From the NCBI GenBank assembly GCA_016234555.1, contig JACRBJ010000071.1:1-64000 (forward strand): a stretch of 64,000 nucleotides of DNA, given 5' to 3'. Positions 7,774 to 16,543 of the stretch are shown one piece after another. Position 1 is the first letter of the stretch, and the number at the start of each line of letters is the position of its first letter. The position numbers and the translations under genes are program-made. Source of the DNA: Chloroflexota bacterium (GTDB lineage Bacteria; Chloroflexota; Anaerolineae; Anaerolineales; Villigracilaceae). The notes under the pieces were generated by a model. That model was not told the DNA's origin. It searched no databases and saw nothing but the letters and a program-made list of their open reading frames with translations.

Positions 7774-8015
7774 TCAAAACTTCTTTTTCTACGCGTATCG
7801 AACGGATTCAGTTGAGACTGCACGGACTATCGGTGGGGATGACATTGGGGATAAGTAGTGCCTTTCTTAGCCAAGGTTGCCCCTTAATTGGACACTGTCC
7901 CACCTGTGCTACTTGTGTCCCTCGTCTACCACTATTAGCTTTACCCTTGCTGGCAGATGGCCTTGTTGTTATAACAGCAAAACTGATGAAAAGCAGAGCC
8001 ATGAAGGAGAAGTAA
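7770..8015 (+). CDS. Small cysteine-rich membrane protein coupled to the NapH-like gene
   Basis: An 81-residue protein whose ATG overlaps the NapH-like stop (ATGA), which implies translational coupling. After a basic N-terminus comes a Gly/Ser-rich segment, then GCPLIGHCPTCATCVPR with four cysteines spaced C-x5-C-x2-C-x2-C. A hydrophobic segment (LPLLALPLLADGLVVI) and a basic tail follow. The cysteine spacing suits a metal or Fe-S site next to the membrane. I know no family for it. The tight coupling suggests a third subunit of the same redox complex. Confidence 0.7.
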   Translation: MIKTSFSTRIERIQLRLHGLSVGMTLGISSAFLSQGCPLIGHCPTCATCVPRLPLLALPLLADGLVVITAKLMKSRAMKEK

Positions 8016-8243
8016 ATACGGATAAAGATTGATATATGTGTAAAACTTAATGTGTTAGAGACCGAGTTTTTTTCAATTGGTGTTCTGGTGGAATAAAGGT
8101 GCCCGGTAAATCGTACAGTGGAGGTGCGTTAGTCTGGAAGACGTACAATCATTTTTCCGCCTTCGGGTTGTTTCCAATTCCAAACAAAACCCATGCCTCA
8201 GGCAGGAGTCAGGATTAATCTGCCTTGGTTCCATTAATTTGTT

Positions 8244-9806
8244 TTACAAACCTGCTCTTCTCTTTCTCAACTTCCCATCATCCAACTTCTTATTGATTCG
8301 CAACACCAAATGCCTGTCTCCCATCCAACTCAGGAACCCCACCAGCAAGGCGAGGGTTCCCGTTTTTTTCTTTGGTAGGCTCGTGGCGGACGCGAAATCC
8401 ACTTCGCGGTCATCGAGGCGGAAGGTGTAGCGCCCTGTCTGCTCGGTTTTGGGCGTGGAGTTCAGAAACGCAAGCAGTTCGTCGGTCTCGTCTTTTGTCA
8501 TCCACTGCGGCAGGTCGGAGGTGGCTTTGAACTCGCAGATTTGGGCGAGGTCTTGTAGCAGGCGTTTTTGTTCCCTCGTCAGTGAGTTTTTGGTCGACTC
8601 AAAATATGCCACGTCGGGGTCGATGTGCAGCAGCGGCTTGAGCCACAACCTGTGCAGCGACGTGCGGATGCCGTTCTTTGTCCCTGGGGTGGTGGGGTTG
8701 TAGAACAACTCCGCGTTGCGGTAGTTGTCCCACTCGTCAGCAACGTCGGGACCAATGCGCATTGCGTCGCACAAGCCGAGGGCGGGCAGGATGGGCGTGC
8801 CGCAGGTCAGGAAGAAGGCGTCCGCGCCCATTGCCTCGCGTAAAACACGCACACATTCGCGGTACGCGGCTTCGCGCGGCATGTCCTTGAACCGCCTGCC
8901 CTTCAACGCGCCGCCGTAGAGGAAGTCCAGCTTGAGGTAGTCAAAGCCCCAGGCGCGGATCTGCTTCATCAGCGCAACCAGCCACGAGGTTACGTCAGGG
9001 TGGGTGGTATCCAGCGCGACGAGCGGCTGTCCCCAGTTGAATCCAGCTGAGACGAATCGCCCACCCTCATCGCGCAGGAACCAATCCGCATGTTCGCGGA
9101 ACAGCCGCGATGACTTGGTTGCGATCAACGGCGCAAGCCACAATCCAGCCCGTCGCCCTGTCGATTTGATTCTATCCGCGAGCGCCTTCATGCCCGACGG
9201 GAACTTCGCGTTCACCTCCCAGTCGCCGATGTCCATTTGCCAGCCGTCGTCCACTTGCAGCACGTCAAACGGCAGGTCGCCGAGCTTGTCGAAGGTCGCG
9301 TACAGGATGGCTTCGTCGATCATCGTGTACAGGCTATACCACGAACACCAGATGCGCGGCGCGACGCCTTTGTTGATTTGCCCGAAGCGGATGCCCAACT
9401 CTTTGACGTAGTCTGCGAAGACGACTTGTTCCTGCCCGTGAGCGATGAACCACTCGACGGCTTCCGCTCCGCACCTACCCCAAAGTTGATTCCCTCCGAG
9501 CGAGACATGCGCGTCCAAGCTGAGCGCGCCCAACAGGATGACACTGCCATCTGCGAGTTCGGCAGCGCCGAGCCACGCGCCGTTTGGATTGGGGTCGAGC
9601 ACATGCTCCGCATCCACTTGCAGCGGATGAAAAATGGCAGGCTTTTGCACAGGCAGCGGACTCAAATCCGTCCACGCCGCCAGCGACCACGACTGCCAGC
9701 CGTGACGGTAATATTTGACAGGCTGTGACGAGAGTTGAATGTGCAGTTCTTTGGCTTCGATGATTTTAGATTTGTTTTGAATGTCGGAAAATTGAAGGGT
9801 GGTCAT
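8244..9806 (-). CDS. GH36 alpha-galactosidase, copy A
   Basis: A 520-residue glycoside hydrolase of family 36, closest in style to the short Thermotoga GalA type; it would remove terminal alpha-galactosyl units. Visible elements are the N-terminal beta domain with HGWQSWS near residue 35, the barrel segment PFDVLQVDDGWQ, the nucleophile region DYLKLDFLYGG (Asp near residue 298) and the acid/base region MRIGPDV (Asp near 360). No signal peptide is seen, so it is probably cytosolic. AGGAG precedes the ATG at 9806; an upstream in-frame extension into the neighbouring gene is rejected. It has exactly the same length as copy B, which lies 53 bases upstream in transcription, marking a tandem duplication. 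Confidence 0.93.
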   Translation of the reverse strand: MTTLQFSDIQNKSKIIEAKELHIQLSSQPVKYYRHGWQSWSLAAWTDLSPLPVQKPAIFHPLQVDAEHVLDPNPNGAWLGAAELADGSVILLGALSLDAHVSLGGNQLWGRCGAEAVEWFIAHGQEQVVFADYVKELGIRFGQINKGVAPRIWCSWYSLYTMIDEAILYATFDKLGDLPFDVLQVDDGWQMDIGDWEVNAKFPSGMKALADRIKSTGRRAGLWLAPLIATKSSRLFREHADWFLRDEGGRFVSAGFNWGQPLVALDTTHPDVTSWLVALMKQIRAWGFDYLKLDFLYGGALKGRRFKDMPREAAYRECVRVLREAMGADAFFLTCGTPILPALGLCDAMRIGPDVADEWDNYRNAELFYNPTTPGTKNGIRTSLHRLWLKPLLHIDPDVAYFESTKNSLTREQKRLLQDLAQICEFKATSDLPQWMTKDETDELLAFLNSTPKTEQTGRYTFRLDDREVDFASATSLPKKKTGTLALLVGFLSWMGDRHLVLRINKKLDDGKLRKRRAGL

Positions 9807-9859
9807 ATTAACTGGCTCCTGGCGGCGTCCCCGCCGCCGAGGACTGCGGCGGGAGCCAT

Positions 9860-11422
9860 TTATAAGATATTCGATTTTCTCTTCCGCAACTTCGCAAGGT
9901 TCAAAATCTTGTACATGCGCAGGAGAAGGTACCTGTCTCCCAGCCAGCCAACGAGTCTGCCCCAGAGGGCGGTCAGTCCTGTGGGGACATCGGGCAGGGG
10001 CGTCACGGACGCGAAGTCCACGGTGCAGTCGTCGATGCGGAAGGTGTAGCGACCCGTTTGTTCGATTTTTGGATTGAGGTTTAGAAAGCAGTCCAGTTGA
10101 CTGCGTTCTTCCTTTCCCAACCACTGCGGCAGGTCGGAGGTCGCTTTGAACTCACAGACATACGCGAGGTTTTGCAGGAGAAGCCTTTGCTCGTGTGTCA
10201 AATGGTTTGCCTTTGACTCGAAGTACGCCACGTCGGGGTCGATGTGCAGCAGCGGCTTGAGCCACAACCTGTGCAGCGTCGTGCGGATGGCGTTCTTCGT
10301 CCCTGGGATGGTGGGATTGTAAAGCAGGTAGGCATCGCGATATTTTTCCCAGAAGTGAGCCACGTCAGGACCAATCCGCATCGCATCGCACAAGCCGAGG
10401 GCGGGCAGGATGGGCGTGCCGCAGGTCAGGAAGAAGGCATCCGCGCCCATTGCCTCGCGCATGGTTTTCAGGCATTCGCGGTATGCAGCTTCACGCGGCA
10501 TATCTTTGAACCGCTTTCCTTTCAACGCGCCGCCGAATAGAAAGTCCAGCTTGAGGTAGTCAAAACCCCAGGCGCGGACCTGCTTCATGAGCGCAACCAG
10601 CCATGAGGTCACGTCGGGGTGAGTCGTGTCGAGCGCGTACAGCCGTTCCCCCCAGTTGAATCCAGCCGAGACGAATTTTCCAGCCTCGTTGCGTAGAAAC
10701 CAATCAGGGTGTTCGCGAAAGAGTTTGGATGATTTGGTCGCGATCAACGGCGCGAGCCACAGCCCAGCCCGCCGACCCGTCGATTTGATTTTGTCCGCCA
10801 GAGTTTTCATCCCTGACGGGAATTTCGCGTTTGCCTCCCAATCGCCGATGTCCATCTGCCAGCCGTCGTCCACCTGCAAAACGTCAAAGGGCAGGTCGCC
10901 GAGGTCGTCGAAAATTTTGTACAGGGTCTGCTCGTCGATTGCGGTGTACAGGCTATACCACGAGCACCAGACGCGCGGCGCGATATTTTTTTTCGTTTCG
11001 CCAAAACGGATGCCCAACGCCGCAGCGTATTCTTCAAAAACTGAATTTTCCTTCCCAAACGCGATGAACCATTCGACTTCTCCAGCCTCACTCCGCCCCG
11101 ACAGTTGATCCTGGAGCGAGACGTTGGCATCCGTGGCAAGCGCGCCAAGTAGAAGGATATTCCCGTCCGCGAATTCCACCGCCCCGAGCCATGAGCCATG
11201 CAGATATTTCTTGTGGACATGCTCCGCGTCCAACTGCAATGGGTGAAAGATTGCGGGCTTCGGCACGGGGATTGGGCTTGGGTCCGTCCACGCCGCCAGC
11301 GACCACGACTGCCAGCCGTGACGGTAATATTTGACAGGCTGTGACGGAAGCTCAACGTGTATCTCTTTGGCTTTGATGATTTGCGATTTGGTTTGGATGT
11401 CGGAAAATTGGAGTGAGGTCAT
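9860..11422 (-). CDS. GH36 alpha-galactosidase, copy B
   Basis: A 520-residue paralogue of the downstream gene with the same motifs: HGWQSWS, FDVLQVDDGWQ, DYLKLDFLFGG (nucleophile) and MRIGPDV (acid/base). The two proteins align without visible long gaps, and the DNA is also very similar in places. They differ most at the extreme C-terminus and in a loop near residues 95-130 (ANVSLQDQLSG here, AHVSLGGNQLWG in copy A), which may alter substrate choice. No secretion signal is seen. The ribosome site is weak (AAGAAG). No sugar transporter or repressor gene adjoins the pair, so its natural substrate cannot be inferred from context. Confidence 0.93.
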   Translation of the reverse strand: MTSLQFSDIQTKSQIIKAKEIHVELPSQPVKYYRHGWQSWSLAAWTDPSPIPVPKPAIFHPLQLDAEHVHKKYLHGSWLGAVEFADGNILLLGALATDANVSLQDQLSGRSEAGEVEWFIAFGKENSVFEEYAAALGIRFGETKKNIAPRVWCSWYSLYTAIDEQTLYKIFDDLGDLPFDVLQVDDGWQMDIGDWEANAKFPSGMKTLADKIKSTGRRAGLWLAPLIATKSSKLFREHPDWFLRNEAGKFVSAGFNWGERLYALDTTHPDVTSWLVALMKQVRAWGFDYLKLDFLFGGALKGKRFKDMPREAAYRECLKTMREAMGADAFFLTCGTPILPALGLCDAMRIGPDVAHFWEKYRDAYLLYNPTIPGTKNAIRTTLHRLWLKPLLHIDPDVAYFESKANHLTHEQRLLLQNLAYVCEFKATSDLPQWLGKEERSQLDCFLNLNPKIEQTGRYTFRIDDCTVDFASVTPLPDVPTGLTALWGRLVGWLGDRYLLLRMYKILNLAKLRKRKSNIL

Positions 11423-11439
11423 ACTGTGCTTCTTTTACC

Positions 11440-11492
11440 ACGGAGGTCACGAAGCGCACAGAGCTTTTAATAAGCTTTCTCTGTGACCTCTG
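11440..11492. repeat. Inverted intergenic repeat, CACGGAGGTCAC type
   Basis: A unit beginning CACGGAGGTCACGAAG and a partial reverse copy ending CTCTGTGACCTCTG face each other around an AT-rich centre. It ends exactly at the stop codon of the flippase-like gene at 11493. Repeats of this kind are common between genes in several environmental genomes (recollection, not tested). Confidence 0.6.
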
Positions 11493-12473
11493 TCATTCTT
11501 GTTTGGATAGAAAAAGTTGCGCTCCCAAAAACGCTAGTCCGCCGCTGACCAGCACGGACAACAGCAAAACGAAATGCGAGCCAGCCGCAATGGCAAGCGC
11601 GGTCTTATAAGGATAGTTGAAAGCCACCAGCACCGAAGTCCAGCCGACTTCGTGAGTGCCGAGGTTGGCAAAGCCTTGCAGGGGAAGCAGGGTCAGCGGG
11701 ATCATCACCATCGAGATGATGGCGATGTGATAAAAGGCGACGGGCAGCCCCATGCTTTTGGCGGCGAAGTAGAAATTGGAATAAACACAGAGCCAGATCC
11801 CCGCTGTGAGCAGGGCAACCCGTCCGTGTGCGCCGTGCTGCTGAATCTCGCGTAGCCCTGCGATGAATTTATTCCAGATGGCGCGGATTTTCTGCAGCCC
11901 AGAAGCTTGCTTCTGGGGTTGGGACGGCAAGCCGTCCGACTCCAGAGGAGGTTTGCTAAACTTCAGGAGGGCGAGAATTCCCAGCGTACCGAGCAGAATC
12001 AAGCCGCAGAAAATGACGGCGGGGATGAAAATCCAATCGGGGATTTCGTCTCTTGAAAGCGGAAGCAAAATCATCAAAAACGCCGCCACTACCGAAAAGT
12101 CATAGAACCTCGCCGCGAACAGGGTGGCAGTGCCTTCGGTCAGCGACAAATCCAGTCTGTCTTTGGCAATGAAAACGTAGGTCACGTCGCCTGTTTTGGC
12201 GGGTAGGAGATACATGAGAATATTGTGCAGTGCAGAGACAGGGACAAGCTCCAGCCATTGAACGGGGCGCGAGTAGATTAAATTGGTGAAGCGCAACGCC
12301 CGCAAGAGGATGTTAATCAGGTATGCCAGCAAAGCCAGTCCCAGCCAGCCCCAGTGGATGTCCGTGAAGGCGACGCGCAGAATCTCCCAATCCAAATTTA
12401 GCAGGAGATAGGCAAGCAACGCAACTGACAGGGCCGCGCTGACGATGTAAACAAGAGTTTGGCGTTTTTTCAT
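11493..12473 (-). CDS. Lysylphosphatidylglycerol-synthase-TM/UPF0104-like flippase
   Basis: A 326-residue integral membrane protein with about eight hydrophobic segments, of the family that includes AglD and the flippase half of MprF. Visible landmarks are ALRFTNLIY near residue 60, the LLPAKTGDV segment near 93 (family pattern P-x-R/K-x-G-D/E) and a C-terminal GFANLGTHEVGW loop. Members move or help build lipid-linked sugars or lipids. A cytosolic loop at about residues 178-198 (ESDGLPSQPQKQASG) is encoded by two palindromic repeat units and is probably a late insertion. Neighbouring sulfotransferase and glycosyltransferase genes favour a surface-glycan role. Confidence 0.82.
   Translation of the reverse strand: MKKRQTLVYIVSAALSVALLAYLLLNLDWEILRVAFTDIHWGWLGLALLAYLINILLRALRFTNLIYSRPVQWLELVPVSALHNILMYLLPAKTGDVTYVFIAKDRLDLSLTEGTATLFAARFYDFSVVAAFLMILLPLSRDEIPDWIFIPAVIFCGLILLGTLGILALLKFSKPPLESDGLPSQPQKQASGLQKIRAIWNKFIAGLREIQQHGAHGRVALLTAGIWLCVYSNFYFAAKSMGLPVAFYHIAIISMVMIPLTLLPLQGFANLGTHEVGWTSVLVAFNYPYKTALAIAAGSHFVLLLSVLVSGGLAFLGAQLFLSKQE
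11898..11937. repeat. Two palindromic repeat units inside the flippase reading frame
   Basis: CCCAGAAGC-TT-GCTTCTGGG (11898-11917) and GGACGGC-AA-GCCGTCC (11922-11937) are perfect stem-loops side by side within coding sequence. They resemble intergenic palindromes elsewhere in the window and encode a low-complexity loop. Confidence 0.8.
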
Positions 12474-12537
12474 GGGTTAGGTACACAGGAAAAGGGGTAG
12501 ACAAGCAAACAAGTGATTGCGAGTCAAGCGCCACGCA

Positions 12538-12572
12538 ACTCGTAACTCGTTACTCGTCACTCGCAACTCGTA
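12538..12572. repeat. Heptamer array (ACTCGTA x5) at a gene end
   Basis: Five tandem seven-base units with consensus ACTCGTA, differing only at positions 6-7. The sulfotransferase stop codon (12550-12552) lies inside the array, so its last few residues are encoded by repeat. Confidence 0.9.
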
Positions 12573-13377
12573 ACTTCCCCTCCCATTCCACTTCGCTGCC
12601 GTAGCCGTATTTGCTCATGCGTTCACCACAAAAGGAATGGAGTTGGGTTGCCTGCTTCGGACTCCATTCGCACCATTCGGGGAAGTCTGTCTTTGCGGAC
12701 GTATTGGCTGGCTCGCGGAATTTGTCGCGGATTCCTGTCACACGCGGTAGACCGAGGAAGTCGGTGACCTTGCTGAAAACTTCTTCCGGGTCCCCTGTGT
12801 TGAACAGGTCTTCAAACCGCACACGCAGGTAGGGTATGGCGGAATTTTCCAAGCCTTCCATCACGCGGTTCTTGAAATTCCAGATCCAACAATATTTTTC
12901 AAAACGTGTAAAGCCAAACGCCCTGCTCAATGGCAGTTCGCCGACAAGAAACGGGTTGGGCTGCCAGAACGGGACAAAATAATTGGCGATGTAGCTCGTC
13001 CCTTTTTGACGCGAGAAGTTCAGGTGTGAGGTCACGTACGTGCGCGGGTCGCGGACAATGTGCAGGACTTTCAGATTGGGATAAAGTTCGGGTGCAAGCG
13101 GGGCAAGTCCGTACAGGAAGCAGTTGGCGTCGATGTGGAATTGCTTCTCGCAGGTTTCGACTTCTCCGCCCTTGAACAACTTCCACGCGGCTTTCAATCC
13201 GCTTTTGGGCAGGAGGTGGGAAAAATGCAAGTTGGTCAGAATCTGCATCGGGCGCGAGTTTCCACGTTCGTGGTAGGAGGCGGCAAGCGTCGGATACAAA
13301 TCCGCAAAGAGGCGCGAGAAGAAAATCGTCCCTGTGCGACCCGTTGAGATAATCAGGATGGGCTGGGTGTCTTTCAT
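12550..13377 (-). CDS. Sulfotransferase family protein
   Basis: A 275-residue P-loop protein. The 5'-phosphosulfate loop is seen as ISTGRTGT at residues 10-17, and the 3'-phosphate motif as HIVRDPRTYVTSHLN near residues 106-120, the two signatures of PAPS-dependent sulfotransferases. It would transfer sulfate from PAPS to a sugar, lipid or other hydroxyl acceptor. The start overlaps the stop of the upstream glycosyltransferase gene (ATGA at 13374-13377), so the pair is co-translated; a lipid-linked or surface glycan is a reasonable acceptor. The last residues (about RVASDE) come from a heptamer repeat array and are probably not functional. Confidence 0.85.
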   Translation of the reverse strand: MKDTQPILIISTGRTGTIFFSRLFADLYPTLAASYHERGNSRPMQILTNLHFSHLLPKSGLKAAWKLFKGGEVETCEKQFHIDANCFLYGLAPLAPELYPNLKVLHIVRDPRTYVTSHLNFSRQKGTSYIANYFVPFWQPNPFLVGELPLSRAFGFTRFEKYCWIWNFKNRVMEGLENSAIPYLRVRFEDLFNTGDPEEVFSKVTDFLGLPRVTGIRDKFREPANTSAKTDFPEWCEWSPKQATQLHSFCGERMSKYGYGSEVEWEGKLRVASDE

Positions 13378-14294
13378 TCGTTGTCGTCAATCGGTTGGTT
13401 GGATTCGCTGCGGTCGAAGCGTAGTTGCGCGATCTGCTCCGAGACCAGTCCCACCAAAAAGGTCAATACGGCAGTGGTGATCAGCAGAGCGGAGGTTTGT
13501 CCATATGGAGCGTTCAGCACGAAGATGCGCATCAAGCCGTAACTGACGCCGAGCAGGAAAATGAACAAGCTCAACGGCACGAAAATTTTGAGCGGCGCGT
13601 AGAACACCGCGATCTTCAGGATGATCATCAGGAAGCGCAGACCGTCTTGCAGCGGCTTGATCTTGCTCTTCGTCTTTTTATCGCGTCCCGCAAACTTGAT
13701 CGACTCGTATCCCAGGCTGTATCCCGCGCGGACAACGGACAGCGTGATGGTGCTGGGGTAGGAGAATTTGTTCGGCAGCAGGTAGACGAACTGCCTCGCG
13801 ATATGCGCCTTGACCGCGCGGAAGCCTGAGGTCAGGTCTTCGATCTTGCGCTCCGAGACGTAACTGGCGAGTGAGTTGAAAACCATATTGGCAACGTCGC
13901 GGTGGGCGGCGGTATCCGACTCGCGGTTGCGGCTGCCGACCACCATGTCGTACGCGCCGATTCGATTCACCAGTCTGGGTATATCGTTCGGGTCGTGCTG
14001 ACCGTCGCCGTCGATGGTGACGAGAATTTGTCCGCGCGCGCGGCGAATCCCAGACTTGACCGATGCCCCGTTGCCGATGTTGTACGGGTGTTGAATCACC
14101 ACCGCGCCAGCCTCCCGCGCCTGCTGTGCCGTGTCGTCGGTCGAGCCGTCGTCCACGACGATGATCTCGTGATGTTCGTCCAGTTTGTCCACCACCGCGT
14201 GGATTTGCTTCACCACGTTCCCGATGACTAGTCCCTCGTTGAGCGCAGGGATAATCACTGAAATACGCGGCATACTTTTTTTCTCAGTTGGCAT
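13374..14294 (-). CDS. Family 2 glycosyltransferase, dolichol-phosphate-mannose-synthase-like
   Basis: A 306-residue enzyme with a GT-A domain: VIIPALNE near residues 13-20, VVDDGSTDD near 46-54, TIDGDGQHDP near 93-102 (metal-binding DxD region), then two C-terminal hydrophobic helices (about 225-250 and 262-285). This is the layout of polyprenyl-phosphate sugar transferases, which move a sugar from a nucleotide to a polyprenyl phosphate at the inner face of the membrane. GGAG precedes the ATG at 14294; a second in-frame ATG seven codons on is possible. Divergent from it is a GT-C-like protein that could use the lipid-linked sugar on the other side of the membrane. Confidence 0.88.
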   Translation of the reverse strand: MPTEKKSMPRISVIIPALNEGLVIGNVVKQIHAVVDKLDEHHEIIVVDDGSTDDTAQQAREAGAVVIQHPYNIGNGASVKSGIRRARGQILVTIDGDGQHDPNDIPRLVNRIGAYDMVVGSRNRESDTAAHRDVANMVFNSLASYVSERKIEDLTSGFRAVKAHIARQFVYLLPNKFSYPSTITLSVVRAGYSLGYESIKFAGRDKKTKSKIKPLQDGLRFLMIILKIAVFYAPLKIFVPLSLFIFLLGVSYGLMRIFVLNAPYGQTSALLITTAVLTFLVGLVSEQIAQLRFDRSESNQPIDDNE

Positions 14295-14316
14295 TTATGA
14301 CTCCACAAAAGCTGGG

Positions 14317-14376
14317 ACCTGACAGGTTTTATCTGTAACCTGAATTGTTTTGGCTCTCTGTGGAAACCTGTCAGGT
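14317..14376. repeat. Paired palindromic repeat, ACCTGACAGGT type
   Basis: ACCTGACAGGTTT (14317-14329) and its inverse AAACCTGTCAGGT (14364-14376) face each other across 34 bases, and each arm is itself an 11-base palindrome. The element lies in the divergent promoter region of the GT2 and GT-C-like genes. The same architecture with other bases occurs at 26326-26362. Confidence 0.8.
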
Positions 14377-14447
14377 CTTTATAATCGCGGGAGGATAATA
14401 ATCGAAACATGTATAATTGACCAGTATCCTTGTTTTCAGGAAAATCA

Positions 14448-16406
14448 ATGTCCAAAAATAAACTGGTTTCTGTTATCCCCGTTGCAATCTGGCTTTTTCT
14501 TTCGTTGTTTCCCTGGCAGGCGTGGTTCGAGAGCGCCGCTGTCCCGCGTTTTATTTTGGGGCTGTCCCTTTTTTTTGTGCCAGGCATTTTTACCTTCCTG
14601 CTTTTGAGCGAAGATAAAAACCTCTCGCCGCGAGTTCTGTTTGGCGGCTTTGTCGTTTCAATTTTTGGCGCGGGTCTGCTTGGGATACTGGCTCGCCTCT
14701 TTCAATTGAATTTCGCTTTCATCCGCTGGGGATTTGCGCTGTGGGGCGCGGCGGCGATTGCCCTGTTCTTCATCCGCGAAATCAAAGTCACAGTTCAACT
14801 TGAGAAACCGACCTGGTGGGAGATCATTTCGCTTTTGCTGGCAGCGGGCGGCGCGGTGTATTTTGCCAGCCTCGCCAAGCCTCCGCTGATCCACGACGAC
14901 GCCTTCACCTACAACGCCCTGCTTTATTATTACCAACACGCCGAGTCGCTGATTTTCAAATTCCCCGTCTCGCTCGACCGTTTGGAGATTCCCCGCTTTT
15001 GGATCGCGTACTGGCCCCTCGTTGAGGCGATGATTTCCGACCTGAGCGGCGTGGACGGACTGCTCATCACGGGAGTTTATCTTCCCCCCGCCCTGGCCTG
15101 TCTCTCCTTCCTCGGCATTTACACCCTCGGACGGACTCTCAACCTGCCGCGCGCCGTCGCTGGAATTTCCATCCTCGCGCAGGGATTCAGTCTCATGCGG
15201 CTGACGAAGTGGAACCAGCCTGGCAATCTCTTCTTCCAACGTCTCACCGAGGATAAGGTGGCGGCGGCGTTTGTTGTCTCATTGATTCTGATTCTGCTCG
15301 TGGTGGAGTACCTCGAAAAGCCGTCCACCCGCAGGTTGATTCTCGTTGGGATGACGGCTCTGGCGATGATCTTTACACATCCCGTCCAGTTCGGAATGAC
15401 CTGCATGATCCTTGGCGTGTATGGGCTGCCGTCCCTGCTGGATAAAAACGTTCGCTGGAAGTATGTTGCCATGGTTGCCGTCCTGGCGGCGGTGGTATTC
15501 ATCCCCTACACCTTCCGCTTCGGTGGGGGAGAATATTCCCAGACCCTGAGCTTCTCGCTTGAAGACGTGGAGGAGAACGACGAGTTTGCCCGCTTCGGCG
15601 TCCGCCGCATCGATATCATCGAAGGGACTCGTTTCTACGGAATCTCTCATTACCTCACACAGGGATTGCCTTACGAGATCAGCATTGTCTCGGTGGCGTT
15701 GACTCTCTTCTTCTTTTGGAAGAAAAAATCCGCCCGTTACGTGCTTGCGGCTTTCCTGACTTTGGGCGTTAGCATGTTCCCTTATACAGGCTGGATTGTC
15801 GGCACGTTCACCACGCCCTTTCAACTTTGGCGGTTGACCTGGCTCATGCCGTTTGGGCTGGCGTTTGGTTTTTTGGTTTGGGCTGTTTTTGAACTGGCAC
15901 AGAAAATCAAACAGATTGAAAACTGGAAGTCCTGGCTGCAACCCGCTTTTTACCTTGCCGCTTTTGCCGCGATGATCGGGCTGGTGGTTTATGTCCGTCC
16001 GTGGGCGGCGAACAACCTGCCGTCCAACAATCTCGACATGGTGGATATCTACTCGAATTACATCCGCGTTGGGGAGCGGATGAACCAACTCGAAGTGGAT
16101 TCCCCCGTTGTCGTCGGCGCGCCAGATGCAACCGTCAGCGGAATCATCCCCAGCCTGACGTTGAAATTCAATCCGCTGGTTTTCCGCGTGCAGGGCGGGG
16201 GAGAGCAGACCAGGATTTGGAAGTCACTGGTTGCGGATGAGATTCAGCCCGAAGAACGTCTGATCAGGCTTCGGGAGAATAATGTCGAATACCTGCTGAT
16301 TCGAGGCGAGCCAGCCTGGCTTCCAGAGTTCGAGGAAAAATATCCCGAAGACTTTATCCTCATCTTCAAGGATCAAAGGCTGAGCCTTTACCAGTTGACT
16401 CCATGA
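14448..16406 (+). CDS. GT-C-like polytopic membrane protein
   Basis: A 652-residue membrane protein with roughly twelve to fourteen hydrophobic helices and a soluble C-terminal domain of about 130 residues. The first outside loop carries PPLIHDDAFTYNALLYYY near residues 145-160; acidic pairs in this position are the catalytic metal site of GT-C glycosyltransferases that use lipid-linked sugars. No family name is certain. TATAAT at 14412-14417 probably serves as its -10 box, giving a short leader, and AGGA precedes the ATG at 14448. A partner role with the divergent GT2 enzyme is inferred from position only. Confidence 0.75.
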   Translation: MSKNKLVSVIPVAIWLFLSLFPWQAWFESAAVPRFILGLSLFFVPGIFTFLLLSEDKNLSPRVLFGGFVVSIFGAGLLGILARLFQLNFAFIRWGFALWGAAAIALFFIREIKVTVQLEKPTWWEIISLLLAAGGAVYFASLAKPPLIHDDAFTYNALLYYYQHAESLIFKFPVSLDRLEIPRFWIAYWPLVEAMISDLSGVDGLLITGVYLPPALACLSFLGIYTLGRTLNLPRAVAGISILAQGFSLMRLTKWNQPGNLFFQRLTEDKVAAAFVVSLILILLVVEYLEKPSTRRLILVGMTALAMIFTHPVQFGMTCMILGVYGLPSLLDKNVRWKYVAMVAVLAAVVFIPYTFRFGGGEYSQTLSFSLEDVEENDEFARFGVRRIDIIEGTRFYGISHYLTQGLPYEISIVSVALTLFFFWKKKSARYVLAAFLTLGVSMFPYTGWIVGTFTTPFQLWRLTWLMPFGLAFGFLVWAVFELAQKIKQIENWKSWLQPAFYLAAFAAMIGLVVYVRPWAANNLPSNNLDMVDIYSNYIRVGERMNQLEVDSPVVVGAPDATVSGIIPSLTLKFNPLVFRVQGGGEQTRIWKSLVADEIQPEERLIRLRENNVEYLLIRGEPAWLPEFEEKYPEDFILIFKDQRLSLYQLTP

Positions 16407-16479
16407 TTTCCAATGACCGTCGCCCGCAAGGCGGCGGTTTGTTTTGTGCGGTGGTTTGAAAATTGCTCGTTGATTTCTC

Positions 16480-16508
16480 TTGACGACAAAAATACCGTAA
16501 GGTATAGT
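16480..16508 (+). promoter_or_regulatory. Promoter and overlapping operator of the Lrp/AsnC gene
   Basis: TTGACG (16480-16485), 17 bases, then TATAGT (16503-16508). A palindrome ATACC-GTAA-GGTAT (16492-16505) overlaps the -10 box, so a bound regulator would prevent polymerase binding. Autoregulation by the encoded Lrp-type protein is the simplest reading. The promoter also rules out the GTG at 16508 as a start. Confidence 0.75.
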
Positions 16509-16543
16509 TGGTGTGTCACTTTCGGAAAAATATAGGACAATTT

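Noticed and set aside
9807..10124. An N-terminal extension of GH36 copy A
   Set aside because: It would overlap the end of copy B, has no similarity to the family, and the ATG at 9806 has a good ribosome site and matches the start of copy B.
12538..12572. A CRISPR array
   Set aside because: Units are seven bases in direct contact, with no spacers and no cas genes in the window.
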